Shown in pieces: positions 1-12,000 of a stretch of DNA of 64,000 nt. The stretch lies in the NCBI RefSeq assembly GCF_035582795.1, contig NC_134371.1, forward strand, positions 48,401,001 through 48,465,000. Reading direction: 5' to 3'. Positions within the stretch are counted from its first letter, which is position 1. Each line of letters starts with the position of its first letter. Made by a program: the position numbers and the translations under genes. Under the pieces are notes generated by a model. It had not been told where the DNA came from. It did not search any database and worked only from the letters and a program-made list of their open reading frames with translations. This stretch comes from Mycteria americana (lineage: Eukaryota; Chordata; Aves; Ciconiiformes; Ciconiidae).

Positions 1-151
1 CTTGCAGCTTGTATGACTGAAACCTGCCTTAGAGTCCCTCGGCTGCACATCCTCCCTTGTGCTTGGTGGGGGACTCCTGCAGCAGGATCTTCTGACCCAG
101 ACAAGGATGGGATTTACAGAGAGAAGTCAAAACTGAGCTGCATTCAGCGAG
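1..151 (+). promoter_or_regulatory. 5' flank / 5' UTR of GPR88
   Basis: This is the sequence immediately upstream of the GPR88 start codon. No TATA box is apparent. A pyrimidine-containing stretch ending in CAG at 117-119 could be a splice acceptor, which would fit mammalian GPR88, where a non-coding first exon precedes one coding exon. That reading is inferred and weak. The true promoter may lie left of the window. Confidence 0.35.
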
Positions 152-1240
152 ATGCCCAACGCTTCTTCCTGGAGTGCTAGCTCGCCCCTGCTGCTGCTCT
201 GGGAGGACTCCTCCAGTACCCGCATCTTCCTGTCACTGCTCTATGCAGTCTTAGCTATCTCAGGGACTTTATCCAATGTAATGGTCATCTATTTAGTCTT
301 CTCCTTCAAGAAGCTGCAGACAACCAGTAATGCCTTCATTGTGAACGGCTGTGCAGCGGACCTAAGCGTGTGTGCCCTGTGGATGCCCCAGGAGGCTGTG
401 CTGGGGCTGCTGCCTCCCAACTCCTCCTCCCTTCGCTCGGCGGAGTACCGGCTGCTCCGAGGCGGGCTCCTCGGCCTCGGCCTCACCGTCTCCCTGGCCT
501 CTCACCTGCTGGTGGCCTTCAACAGGTACGTGCTCATCACCAAGCTGCCCAGCGTGTACCAGGCCCTCTACCAGCGGAGGCACACGGGCTGCATGATCGG
601 GATCTCCTGGGCCCTCGCCCTGCTCCTGGTCCCACTGCTGCCCGGGCTCTGGACCCCGGGCTCTGCCCAGCAGCCGCCCTCGCGGCAGACGGACGGTAGA
701 TCTCGCTACACCGCTCTGCTCCTCGCCCTGGCCGTGCTGGGCCAGACCGCGCTGCTGCTCCACTGCTACCTCGGCATCGTGCGGCGGGTGCGGGGCAGCG
801 CCAAGCGGGTCAGCGTCCTCAACTTCCACCTCCTCCACCAGCTGCCCTTCCCCGCCGCCCCGCCGCCGCCCCGCCGCGCCCAGCGCCGCCTCAGCAGTGT
901 CTCCGTCCTGCTGCTCTGCTGCGTCTTCCTCCTGGGCACCCAGCCCCTGGTGTGGGTGAGCCTCCTGGGCTTCTTCCTGCGGCCGGCGCCGCCGGCGCTG
1001 CAGGCCGCCAGCTGGCTGCTGCTCTGCTCCCTCTCGGCCCTCAACCCCCTGCTCTACACGTGGCGCAGCGAGGAGTTCCGCCGGGCGGCCCGCTCCGTCC
1101 TGCCCCGCGGCGAGGGCCCCGCCGCCGCCCCGCGCCCCGCCGCCGCCGCCGCCGGCCCCGCCGCCGCACCGCCCTGCCCGCAGCTGCCGCGGCGCCGGGG
1201 GACGGCGGGCAGCGTCAGCGCCGCCGCCGCGCCGCGCTGA
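152..1240 (+). CDS. GPR88: GPR88, orphan class A G-protein-coupled receptor
   Basis: Intact single-exon gene for a 362-residue seven-pass receptor. In mammals it is a striatum-enriched, Gi-coupled orphan receptor; the human protein is 384 residues. Approximate membrane segments are 26-50, 61-85, 103-127, 147-168, 187-210, 250-273 and 282-304. Recognisable stretches include KLQTTSNAFIVNGCAADLSV (54-73) around helix 2, ALYQRRHT after helix 3, KRVSVLNFHLLHQLP in loop 3 and SALNPLLYTWRSEEFRR after helix 7. Family oddities are visible: NRY (124-126) replaces DRY, and GTQP (262-265) replaces the helix-6 CWxP motif. NPLLY (298-302) stands for NPxxY. Sequons occur at N3 and N90. Loop 3 is shorter than in human and holds a proline run, and the C-terminal tail from about 320 is an Ala/Pro/Arg-rich extension coded by GCC/CCC repeats. 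The start fits because the short glycosylated N-terminus aligns with the mammalian one. Confidence 0.96.
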   Translation: MPNASSWSASSPLLLLWEDSSSTRIFLSLLYAVLAISGTLSNVMVIYLVFSFKKLQTTSNAFIVNGCAADLSVCALWMPQEAVLGLLPPNSSSLRSAEYRLLRGGLLGLGLTVSLASHLLVAFNRYVLITKLPSVYQALYQRRHTGCMIGISWALALLLVPLLPGLWTPGSAQQPPSRQTDGRSRYTALLLALAVLGQTALLLHCYLGIVRRVRGSAKRVSVLNFHLLHQLPFPAAPPPPRRAQRRLSSVSVLLLCCVFLLGTQPLVWVSLLGFFLRPAPPALQAASWLLLCSLSALNPLLYTWRSEEFRRAARSVLPRGEGPAAAPRPAAAAAGPAAAPPCPQLPRRRGTAGSVSAAAAPR

Positions 1241-1730
1241 GGGGCCGCGGCTGAGCGCGGCAGAGGGCGAGGGCCCCCGGGCAGCCCGCGGGCCCCCGCC
1301 CCGCCGCCTGGCGGCGCCCGCGGGCCCGTCCCGCGCCGGGCGGGGACAGCCGCGTCCCCTCAGGCCGCTCCCCGCCCTTCCGGCCGGCGGTCACCTCACG
1401 TCGGGGAGCCGAGTCGCCCGCCCGCCGCGCCCCCTCGCGAGGCCCGGTCCTCTCGCTGCTGCCACCCCGGGCCCCTGCCCGGTAGCGGTCCGATCTTTAT
1501 ACGTTCGGCTGTTGCTCCTTTCAGACCCCACGCACCTCTCTGCCGCTCACGCTCTCACCGCACTGACAGGCAGCCGCTTTTCCGGGGCACCGGGACGGCT
1601 CTGGGGTGGGGGTCTCTTGCCCGCCCGCCTGCAGCGTGGCCCTCGTCGCCCCCTCAGCTCCGCTCCCGCTCACGGCAGCTGCCCGCCCCCGGGTGCCGGC
1701 CAGGACTCCAGCCAAAAGCGGTGGATTTAG
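420..1730. other. GC-rich, CpG-dense block over GPR88 and its 3' flank
   Basis: From about 420 the sequence is very rich in G, C and CpG. This continues past the stop codon (1240) to about 1730, then changes abruptly to AT-rich DNA. The part after the stop is probably GPR88 3' UTR. The GC block explains several long overlapping open frames on both strands, none of which resembles a protein. Possible poly(A) hexamers downstream are ATTAAA at 2291-2296 and AATAAA at 3502-3507; neither is convincing alone. Confidence 0.7.
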
Positions 1731-1946
1731 AAATCTGGGGTAACTGCTAAATATGGCAACGTACGTAACTGTTGTTATGCTTTAAAGATTCCAATATGAG
1801 ACAGGCACCTAGACAGCTCTTTTTGAGACTTACTGCAAGTTTGTTTTTATAAAATCTGTGTAATTCTTTCAGCATTTGAAGTAATTCTTTGAAGTGAGCT
1901 CCCTGAACGCAAGGTTTGCTTGTGAAGAACTGGCAGGTGTCTCATT

Positions 1947-1983
1947 ACACACACACACAAATACACACACACACACACACACA
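1947..1983. repeat. (CA)n microsatellite
   Basis: A CA dinucleotide run, interrupted by a single AAATA stretch near 1959-1963, lies about 0.7 kb after the GPR88 stop. Confidence 0.95.
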
Positions 1984-4900
1984 AATCCACCAGGACCTGT
2001 TCCTTTCCCCCAGGTTAGCTCATCTCTGTGCTCCATGCAGGACCTTCCTTCAGTTTTCCCCTGGCAAACTTCCGGATGATGCTATCAGTGCAAACTGTTA
2101 GAAAGAAAAACAGATACACCTTTGTGGTGATCTGGTTTGGGTATTTCGTTTTGAAAGCTCTTTATATAAGGCCTGTTTTGACAAAGGCCTCTGCCTATAG
2201 TAATGTGCTTGATAAAATACATGCAATATGGAGACCAGTGTTGTCCATCTAACCTTATCACCTGTTCAGCTACCAGTTTATTGTGTTTCTATTAAATACG
2301 TTATTGCTGAAGTGCAATTTCACAGCCTCTGCTAAATATAAAATGACAGATTCTGTGTGGCATTTGGAAAGCCGACAGCTCCTCGCACTGAGGGTGGCGA
2401 GGGAAACAAACTGCCGTGGTGAGTGCTGCAGCCTCATTCGTCCCAGCAATGGACCTAAAATCCTTGTGTTTCCTTCTCTGTTGCTTAACCACCTCCCTCC
2501 TCTTTTCGTTGCTGTTGTTCTCGTGGTGATGATACTTAGCGTTCTGTTTGCCTTTTGGCACCAAAGGCTGGAAGAAGCTAGTTTTTTCTGAATCCATGGG
2601 CATTGCTCGTTGAAACAGAGGAGTATCACCTAAATTGTGATATCTTGAGAAGAAGAATGGACACATGGGAACATAGGAAAGTTCTTCATGACAAGACTTT
2701 GGTGCATTGGGTGACAGGTATTAATACGAGCTTGGCAGCTCGTATTAATCATGAGGATATTTGAATGATGGGACAATAACAAGGAAAAGACAAGCACAAT
2801 GGGTATAACACAAAAGGCCCTATGGCCATATTTTAGAATGCTCCACGCTTTGCTTGCCTTACCTGATGGAGTTTGAGTTTCAACAGAAATTGCTTTAAGA
2901 GGAAGGGAAGAATTTAATTTTTTTCCAAGTCTAAGACCTGTTAGGCATCTATGATACAATGATGTATCTAAAATCCCCATACCAATATATTATTTTTCTA
3001 AATAAAAAAATTCTTCATCATCACAGAAAAGATTCTTCTTGAGGCCAGGATTTGACAAAGACAAGGAACCAAGGCCTCAAAAGAAAAATTAAAAAAAAAT
3101 TATCTTGACATCCTGAAAATATATCAGCATCTTGAAAACAGCTTTAGCCACTTACAAGGACCTGTGGAAAAGTAAGAGAAGTTTCCTAGAGTCTGAGGCT
3201 TACAGAGAGCTTCTTCCTCCATCTTGGAGACACTGTGAGAGACAGTGTGCCACTGAGGGACAGCATCAGAAAGATGGGGAGGGCTAGCAAGGAAACATGA
3301 ACATAAAAGATATGCAAGTTTTATTTTTATCAACACTGTGCATGTATCTTGGAGAGTGGAGGAGCCACTATATCCTTATTGTAATCTCTCATCCTAATCA
3401 CAGTGACTGTGCTTTTGCTAGCTTTGTGCAGCAAATGGAGAAGGAAAACTGTTTCAACCACACCTATACCAATTCTGGAAAATATTCTGGATCACTGCCA
3501 AAATAAAGCTAAACCAAGGGCCACCCAGGGGTAAGACGCTGTTATAAAGTAATCCTTAGGCTGGAACCCACAAAAGGATGCACATCGCCACTTCATACCA
3601 TGGCTAAAGGAACTGAAGACACTTGGTAAAGCTCAGTACTGGGCCCATAAGCAAAAGAACAAGCTTTAAAATAAAAAATTGGACAACGTCCGTCCCTGGT
3701 TTTGGCTATGGAACATGTTAGTCTGGAATTAAAGCAATAACCTGTTTTAGAATTCAATGCCCAAACATCAGATAACTGGAACTTCTGGGCTTTTTCCCTT
3801 GTAAAATAGCATGCAAGTTAAATCTGAAATGCCTGTATTTTATATAGACTACATTTTAAATGCAAACATATATAAAAAATGCTATCATGTATAAAACTCC
3901 AGTCAGCTATCCTTATGCTATGCATTAATTCCAGAGAACAGCTGGAAATCCCTTGGAAAGTTTGATGTAATTACATCTGACTGTAAAACTTTGACTGTTT
4001 TAATATACTCAGGTGACCTAAATAGCATTACGCAGAAAAGAATTTTAATTTAAAGTAAATAAGAAAGAGTAATTGTCTCAACTTAAGATCAGTTTCTCTG
4101 AGAAATTACTGCTCAGAAAAGTCCTGTATGCCTTGTTCTACAGCCATATTCTTTGTATTTCCACATTGTAAATAATCCATGGTAAATTGCAATGGAAGTT
4201 CAGCTTAGCTCAACTTCTCCCGGCTCTGTGATACTGCTTCTTGGTTGAGAAAATTGATCTGACTCTCAATTTTTGGCATCTATGCTTTACTTTTACAGCT
4301 GATTCAAATGTGTTCACTGCTAGTTTAATGACTTTTCTTCAATATGAATTTCTGTCATGCTCAAACAACTAATTTACAGATGCAAGGGATATGTTGCCAA
4401 TTGTCCTTTAAAATGTCTCAACCAAACAATCTTTCAAGAGGTGTGAATTAAGATGGTGGGAAATCCTGTCAACAATTCAAGCGAGGTTCTCCTTTGCTCT
4501 GGTGTTGTGCCAAGCAAGTTGTCTGAGCACGGCCTAAAGCTGCCCTTCCTGGAATGGCTGGTCAGCTGGCTTCACATATATTAGATGTGGGGTATGATCT
4601 CATTAAAGCATTGGATTTATTATACAGTAGTGCAGATCAGCCGCATTGTTCATGTGCAATAGCTGCCTATTCCTTTGCTGTTTTCTCAGGGCTTCTGGAA
4701 GCAAGAGCAGCTAGGATTTGATAATAGGCTGGATGAATTGTGGCCAGTTGTACTGATGTGGCTTGAAAACAGCCATTTGGTGTATTACGGCCTAAGTAAA
4801 TCTGCCACTCAGTTTGTGGTTTGCCCATGCAGAAATACCTGTGGGACCTGCTTTTTGAAGGTAAAATTGTGATGCCTCGGAATAACACCCTAGGGCAGAA

Positions 4901-7900
4901 ATATGGTTATTTGTGAAAATTGCTTGCAGAGGGTGTTCATGAAGTTATAGTTTGGATTAAATCTTCTGAAGTTACCCTTAATTTAAGATAGTTGTAAAAA
5001 GCCATTGAGTGGCTTTGTGGAATCAAGTAGCTACAATAATACGGGCCTCCACCAAAACTGGACAATCATTGTCCTAAACAAAGGTGTGTAAAAAAGTACA
5101 GGCAGCAAACTGAAGCTGGGAAAATATGACAAGAGGAGATAAAGATAGGAGGACAGGGGCACTAACAGTGTGATCCTGAGAAACAACACATAAAAGTCCG
5201 AAAGCCAAAAGAGGCCTGGAATTATGATGAAATAAACCATCTCAAATTATTTGATTCTTTATATATGTGAGGAAACAGAATTCTATGCTTTTCCTAATAA
5301 ATGAAACCCTGTAATTGTATTCTCAATTTCTTCTTTTAACAAAGCATTCCATACAACAGCAAATTTTCTTTAACCTCTGGAATCAAAAAAGGCTAAAGGT
5401 ATGAACTGCATCAGTCTTCTTATGGAGACTGCATTCAACAGCATTACTGGACTTACAAGCAGGAATAACATTTTAGCTAACCTCCAGATTCTGTCAGCCA
5501 TAAGCACGCTGTGAATCTTTTTTTTCTAACTACCAAATTGATGCTATTTTTAAAAAAACCCACATACAGATTATTTTCAAATGAAGACGTTTAAGTGTAG
5601 CATTTCATTAAAGAAAAAAGTGACAACATATACTTTAGCTTTCTATTTCATCTTAAATCACATAACTAGATTATTGCAGTATTCTTTAAATCAGAAGTCC
5701 CTTTCCCAAATGGCAGCGAAAATAGCTTTTCTCGTGACTGTTTAACTTCTAAGAAAGCTATCTTTTTTTGCTCTTTTATGTCAATCCTTCCCATGCACTG
5801 TCATCATTTTACCAGGGTAATAGTCTACTTTCTTTCTTTCTTTTTCCCATTCTTCAGTATTTTCTGTAATATCCTTCAGTAAAGGAAAAGTACTTGATCC
5901 TGCTTATTAGGGCATGACTCCTTGAGCACTGTAAGTTTTGGGAGACAAATGTAAACTAAGACTAAAGAACTGAGGGACAAATCCCACATACTTAAATTTA
6001 TACGGAAGATTGAGTAGGTTTTGAAGGTGGGTTTCTTCCTGTGTAGAGTAGTGGACAAATGCTGTGTCTATATTTACAGATACTTGCATTTGATTAAGGC
6101 TATGTAAAAAAAAGGGGTAATATAGAAAAAACTCGCAAATAGTTTGAAGGCTGGAGAAAAAAACTTTGTAGCTGCTGAGCTCATTATGATTAAGTTATCA
6201 AAAGTGACCTCATTACAGAACACATACCCTTATGCAAATATTCAAACCAATCTGTTACCATACAAGGTGATCTAATGCTCTCTTCTGGCTTGGAAAACAT
6301 GACATTAAAGGAAAATAGCTCTGCTTTAGGAGTATGGGCCACCTTGTTTGTTTATTGTCAATGAGTTCAATATGGCAAGCCTTCCTGTGCAGTCTTTGCC
6401 CTACACCTAGTCCAGGCAGGTATTCATGAAATTAAAGAACTGGAAACAAAATAATCCTGAAGAAAAAGCTCTTGTGGCTGCTTTCTGGCCTGAAGCTTTG
6501 GATTTCTGAAGAAACATAATAACCACTCCAGGAAGGTTAACTGTTTGGGGTTTAGGGCAAACTATAGGATATCTAACCTGCAACCCCACACCACGTTTAT
6601 CATAAGTATAGAGCCAAGCTTTTGAGAGTTGTTTGGAAGGAAAGCAAACTGCCTGTTGGAGGGGGAGCTCAAGCCAAACAAGGGAGCTGTGTAGCACCGT
6701 AGGCTTCACCATGCTGAACTATGCCTTTGTGGGACAATGGGTTGAAATAATGAGTAACAAAAATGTGCCTCTGCCAAAATTTTTCAGCATTCTTTAAATG
6801 CCTTTTTTCCTGTACTTCTGTAAGATCATCCTCTGCTTCAAAAGTTTTCCTGTTGCTTTAGAAGTGACAGCAGATAAAACCCTTATTTAGTATTAATTAT
6901 TAAAGAAACACAGAGGAAGAAAGAATAAGTCTCATTCTCACTGGACAGAACCAGCTCCTGTGGTTCAAGGACCAAGGTACAAGGAACAAAGATGGAGCTG
7001 CTATTATTGAAAAGCTTCGCTTAAGACCAAAGATGCCTTATGTTCAGGAGCAGCCCTACAAAGTGAAACAGCTGCTGGTGAAAAATGCTGTCATAGAACC
7101 ATACCGTAGGTGGTTGTCACATTTGCTGTTTTCTGAATGGACACATTTGTGGTGTTTGCCTGTGATCTTGCCATTAGAGAAGTGTTAATATTTGTGAAAA
7201 TAGCTGTGCAACTTGGGCTTCTCAGTAAGGCTAAGTTTTGATTACTGCAGCAGGACTTGGCCTTTCTGTTCCCTCTCTTCCTGAGAGCTCATAGAGCAGC
7301 TGAGTGAGGAAAGTGGAAGTTTCTCCTGGCAGGACAAACAGCAGGAAGAGATATCATTGATATCTTGTTATTTTATTCATAGCTTCATGAATCTGCCTTC
7401 TCAGATGGAAATTTCTTAATAGCTGTCTTCAGGCTGTCTGGAGTCTTCCCCTGTCCTGTGACAGTCTCAGGGCAGAATTAAAAATGCAGATATGCTTCAG
7501 GCAAGAGCTGCATCCATCCTGATCTGTTCTGAAGCTGAAGATGTGATGGAGGTGCAATGTCAGTCTGAAAGCAGCGAAGTGAGCATTAGCCACAGAAGAA
7601 AACTAGGAAAGAGAGAGCTTGAGAGACAAAGCTGATGAATCGAACAAGAGCCAGAGTTTTGCAAAGTGTTACACGAACTTTGCTTCATGTTTGCTCCACT
7701 GAAGTGTCACAGTGAAACGTCCTGTTTTTCTTCTGCCCTCTTTTTCTGCCTTGCCTCAGTGTACCGCAGTGCTGGGATAGCCACTTTTTTCTCACCCTAG
7801 AGCCTCTGACACTGACTTTGATGTCATTTCATAAAACACTGTTTCTGTGATTCTTTATAAACTTCTCATCTTTCATCTAAGGCTCAGTGAAATGGCTGTA

Positions 7901-8890
7901 GCAGTGTTGTAGCTGTGGAGACAGGAGCAGCAAGGTTTGAGCAGAGGTAATAACCAGAAATATTGTGAAGATATATGAGTAGTACTTCTTCATATCTACG
8001 TTTGAGTATTACTCCTTTGTCTTCTGTTGCATTTCATCTGTTGCTGTCCACACATATTGGAATAGCTTCATTGCAGGAGTGTCCTTTTCCATAAAAATTT
8101 CTCTTTCAATTAATCCTTTTCTATAAAGGTAGTGGTAAAATCTTGCAGGATTTGAAATGTGCAGCCATGTTAGCTCCTCCAGTGAGCATAATTGTCCCTC
8201 TTTCATTCAATAGAGCATCTTCCTTTACTTAAGATTAGTTTTTTTTTAATTTGTGGCATTATTTCTCTCAGGCTGATTAAATGAGAGAGTTGGTACACTG
8301 CAACATGGGAAAACAAAAGAACAGCCTCACTACTGCTTCTGTCTGATTTCAAGGCAAAGGCACTTTTCATAGCACTCTGTGCTATCAGCTTTTTTTGTAT
8401 GGTATTAAAACGAGACAGTAGAACTATCTGTCATGTTAAAAAAAAGAGAGATAAATAGGAACACAAGAATTATTCATTGTATATGATGAGTAAATGTAAG
8501 CTCTCTGGATTCTGCACTAGATATCTTGCTTGGCTCTGCTGTTTATTGTAACTGTTATGTATGTGCTAACAGGATTAGGAAAGTCACACACAAATATAAG
8601 AAAAGATGGCTCTGAGCTGAATTAAAGGCATGAATTAATTTTCTTCTATCTCATGCATCATTAAATATTGCTATTGTACTGTCTACTGATTATCTATATT
8701 ATACCTGTCACCTGATAGCAACCACGGTCGTTATGGTAATGTCAAGATTATAATTATAGTCCCTTCTGCAATGTAGTCATACTATGCTAAAAAATGTATC
8801 TTTGAGATGGTAGTGTCCCATGCTTGGTCTCAGCCCAAACACGAATATATTTTGAGATTTTTTAGGGGAAAAATATTTTGTTTCTGAGTT
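1984..8890. other. Intergenic DNA, no gene seen
   Basis: AT-rich sequence with stop codons spread through all frames. Only short chance open frames are present (at most about 120 codons), and none resembles a known protein. The one structure I can point to is a perfect inverted repeat at 2720-2749, listed separately. Confidence 0.7.
2720..2749. repeat. Perfect inverted repeat, 13-bp arms, 4-nt loop
   Basis: The left arm ATTAATACGAGCT (2720-2732) is exactly complementary to the right arm AGCTCGTATTAAT (2737-2749), with TGGC as the loop. It could form a small hairpin or cruciform. No run of T or flanking gene suggests a function. Confidence 0.9.
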
Positions 8891-9037
8891 ATTAACATTC
8901 AAGGAAAAGTATATACTTATATGTACATATATATGTGTATATATTAAAATACATATAGCCTTTTATTAACATTCAAGGAAAATTATATACTTATATGTAC
9001 ATATCTGTGTATATAATTAAAAAATATGTAGCCTTTT
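8891..9037. repeat. Tandem duplication of about 74 bp
   Basis: Two adjacent copies, 8891-8964 and 8965-9037, both begin ATTAACATTCAAGGAAAA and both end in a TAGCCTTTT-like block. They differ by a few substitutions and small length changes in their TATA/TGTA-rich middles. This is a local, fairly recent duplication. Confidence 0.9.
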
Positions 9038-12000
9038 GAACTACGGTTTTACTTCATTTGAGATAAACAAAACTTGTCAGAACTTCTTATCCCTTGCTGA
9101 ACAACCCTTCAGCTGAGTTTGGGAATTTAAGCATATAAAAAAATGCAGTTATTACTCAGAGATCAAAGAACTCATGTGGAAGCTTGTTTGGCAGCATGTA
9201 TCGGTGTGGTGGGTAAGCCCATACCCTTTTGTGGTACAACGCATAGTGCCCCAGGCGTTCTGGCTGTACCTCCCAAGGTCTCTCTCGTGGCAGAGGCTGG
9301 TGACCTGTAATGCCCAGAAGCTGATCTGGGAACCAGAGCCAGGAGTCCTGGGAGATGCATGTTTACGAGACTGCAGATTGTGGGTGGCAGGTAGAGGGTG
9401 ACTTCCCAGAGAATGAAATACATGCTTTCAGAGAGCAATCTGATTTCTGTAGAATGTAAGGGCAGAACTCTGAGAACAAATTTTAAGTCATTATCTGGTA
9501 CCTTCTTCAGATTTTACTACTATCATTCGTCTATTTTCTTTTAGATTTGGGAGACAATTGTTCATTTAATGCTAAAGAAAAAAATATTGTCTCATAAGTA
9601 TACAAATGTATAAAACAATTCTCTTCCCAAATGTAAAAAGGTTCTAGGGAAACCATATTGAGGAATCTGTGTGAATGTACTCGCGGAGCAAACAGTTCAA
9701 AATAAAAACCCACTACATGTAAAACTAAGGGTCTTGTAAAAATTATCTCATTTAGTAACATCTAACACTATAAATATTACGTTAACCTAATGAATAAAAC
9801 AGCTGATTATATGTTAATCTTATCTGTAATTTGAAAATAATTATGATCACCATAATCAGGATAGAATGTCACATATAAGATTTTATCTTTAAATGGGATA
9901 TCTGTAGAAATACGGCAGTGTTGTTTTGTTTCCTGTTCGCATCGCTTACACAGTACTATATTGAAATACTGCTTTTTATCAACTGATTTTGAGAACAAAG
10001 TTGGTGAGTTGTTGTAATATATTTTTAGTAATAATTTTGACATCAATATTTGGTTTCAAGCATGAGTGTACAAAGCTGTTTATGTGCCAGCTTAGGGTGG
10101 CATAGGTACTTATTATGTAAATACTTCTATTCAGATAGTCTGTGAACAAACTATTGCCAAGAATGTCCGTTAAAACATTCAGTGATCACAAGGTTGTCTG
10201 TAGATGTTAAGCAAGGGTGTCTGATGCTAGTGGATGCTGTCAACAGTGAGGATAGCTGTGTCTGTATGCTCTTTAGGAACAAGAAGGTTGCTAGCCTGCA
10301 GCATACTCTTTTACAATGGCCAGTACTCAGTAGCACATTTATCCTCGTATCTTCACAGACTTAAAGTGGTTATGTGAAAAGGAATAAGGGCAGTGGAATC
10401 TCAATTAGTTTGTTAATTATTTAGGGATTAAGGCCTCATTATACCCTAATAATTTATGGAGTTTAGTTGATTATTTGAATTTCATGGAAAATCTTTATCT
10501 TGCCATTGCGTCTGAAGTGAGTTTGAAGAATCGTCTGTTTTACTATGGGGCATTAGCAGCGAGAAGTTCATGTAATGATGCCAGTTGATGGAAGCGAACC
10601 ATGCTTATGAGACACAGCAGGAAACATCCCTCCAAGCAGTAAAGAGCATATCAGCGAATCAGAAAGAAAGATTATGAAAACTAAATTGGATCTTGTATAG
10701 TCCTGGCTCACCAGAAGCTGCCAAGGACGTGAGCCAGACCCAGATGTGGAAGAGACTTTGTCTGCTCTTCTACTGCAGCCTTTGTTATAAGGTTATACCT
10801 TTTTTAAGGGGACTGGATTGGTTGTATGCTTGCATATAAGTAAGTCCTGCATATATTGCAAAAGCAAATGAAACCCAGGCATCTTTGAGTGGGTCTCAGA
10901 TTCCAGCTGTATACAAGGAAATCCATTACCCAAAAAGGGTTCCCATTTCACACAGCCTGTTACAAGGAGTTATGGTGGACCATTTCATGTCTGCTCTGCT
11001 CTTCTCATAAAAAAGCCTTTGTTACTAAAGGAAGAGACACCCCCCACCCCCTGTCATGTGAATGAAAAGTATCTTTCTCTAGCTTTTTTCCTTTCTTGGC
11101 ACCTCAGGGAATCTTCCAAATCTTTTCAAATATCGCTCCTTTGGGAGCAGGGATTTTTCTTTAAGAGACAAATGCCTTCAGCAATGTGAGAGGATTTAGC
11201 CGTGTTGCCCTTGATGTCCTGTGAAGTGTGTATTAGTATTGGTATGGTGCCAGAGCTTTTGCAAAGGTACAGGTAGCTTGCCTACAGCATCAGTATGGGT
11301 CTTGATTTTCCATTTTGGAGGGAAGCAATAAGATCTATTCCAAAGGAAAATACATACTTTTGTCTCCCATTTTTGAATGGATGATCGAAGAGGGGTTTAT
11401 TGAGAGGCTCGGTGAGTAATTTCTGTATGTTTAGATAAATAGTCAAGACTAGCTTGACAATTATATTAACAATCGCTCCCTGGGCCTCTGTTTGCTACAT
11501 CACACAATTGTGTTCAACACACAGAATTATTGAGGTCAGGAAAAGAGAAGCTAGATGGCACTATGGTCCAAAGAGATCATGTGCTGGTGGTGAACAAGAT
11601 GAAGCTGTGCAAGTCATCTGGTCTAAAAAGCCTCTAGAATTTAATAGATAGCAGCAAAACCAGGGTCAGAATTCCTGAAGTGGAATTACAGAGAGAACAG
11701 GCTTTCCACTGATACAATTATTTAGCTTTTGTTTTTTTAACACTAACAGGCTTAAACTTAAGCATATAGACATGAAAGAGATTACAGATGTAAAATGGCT
11801 TTAAGATTGCCTGCACAGATAAAACTGTAAGAAATAGGTTGTGCATCATTGCCTCAACATAACTTAAACATATTTGTGTTTTTTAAACATACACTCAGAT
11901 ACTTCTGCTCAAATATGATAATATGTATGGAAGTAGATAAGCAATGCACCACATCTGTGCAGTTAAAGAAAACCAATACATTCATCTTATTGGGTCCAGG

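Noticed and set aside
362-1254. Several open frames on both strands within GPR88
   Set aside because: Shadows of a GC-rich coding exon; only the 152-1240 frame matches a known protein.
9172-9438. GC-richer patch open in two opposite frames, considered as an LTR or exon
   Set aside because: No terminal repeats, poly(A) signal, splice-bounded homology or recognisable protein.
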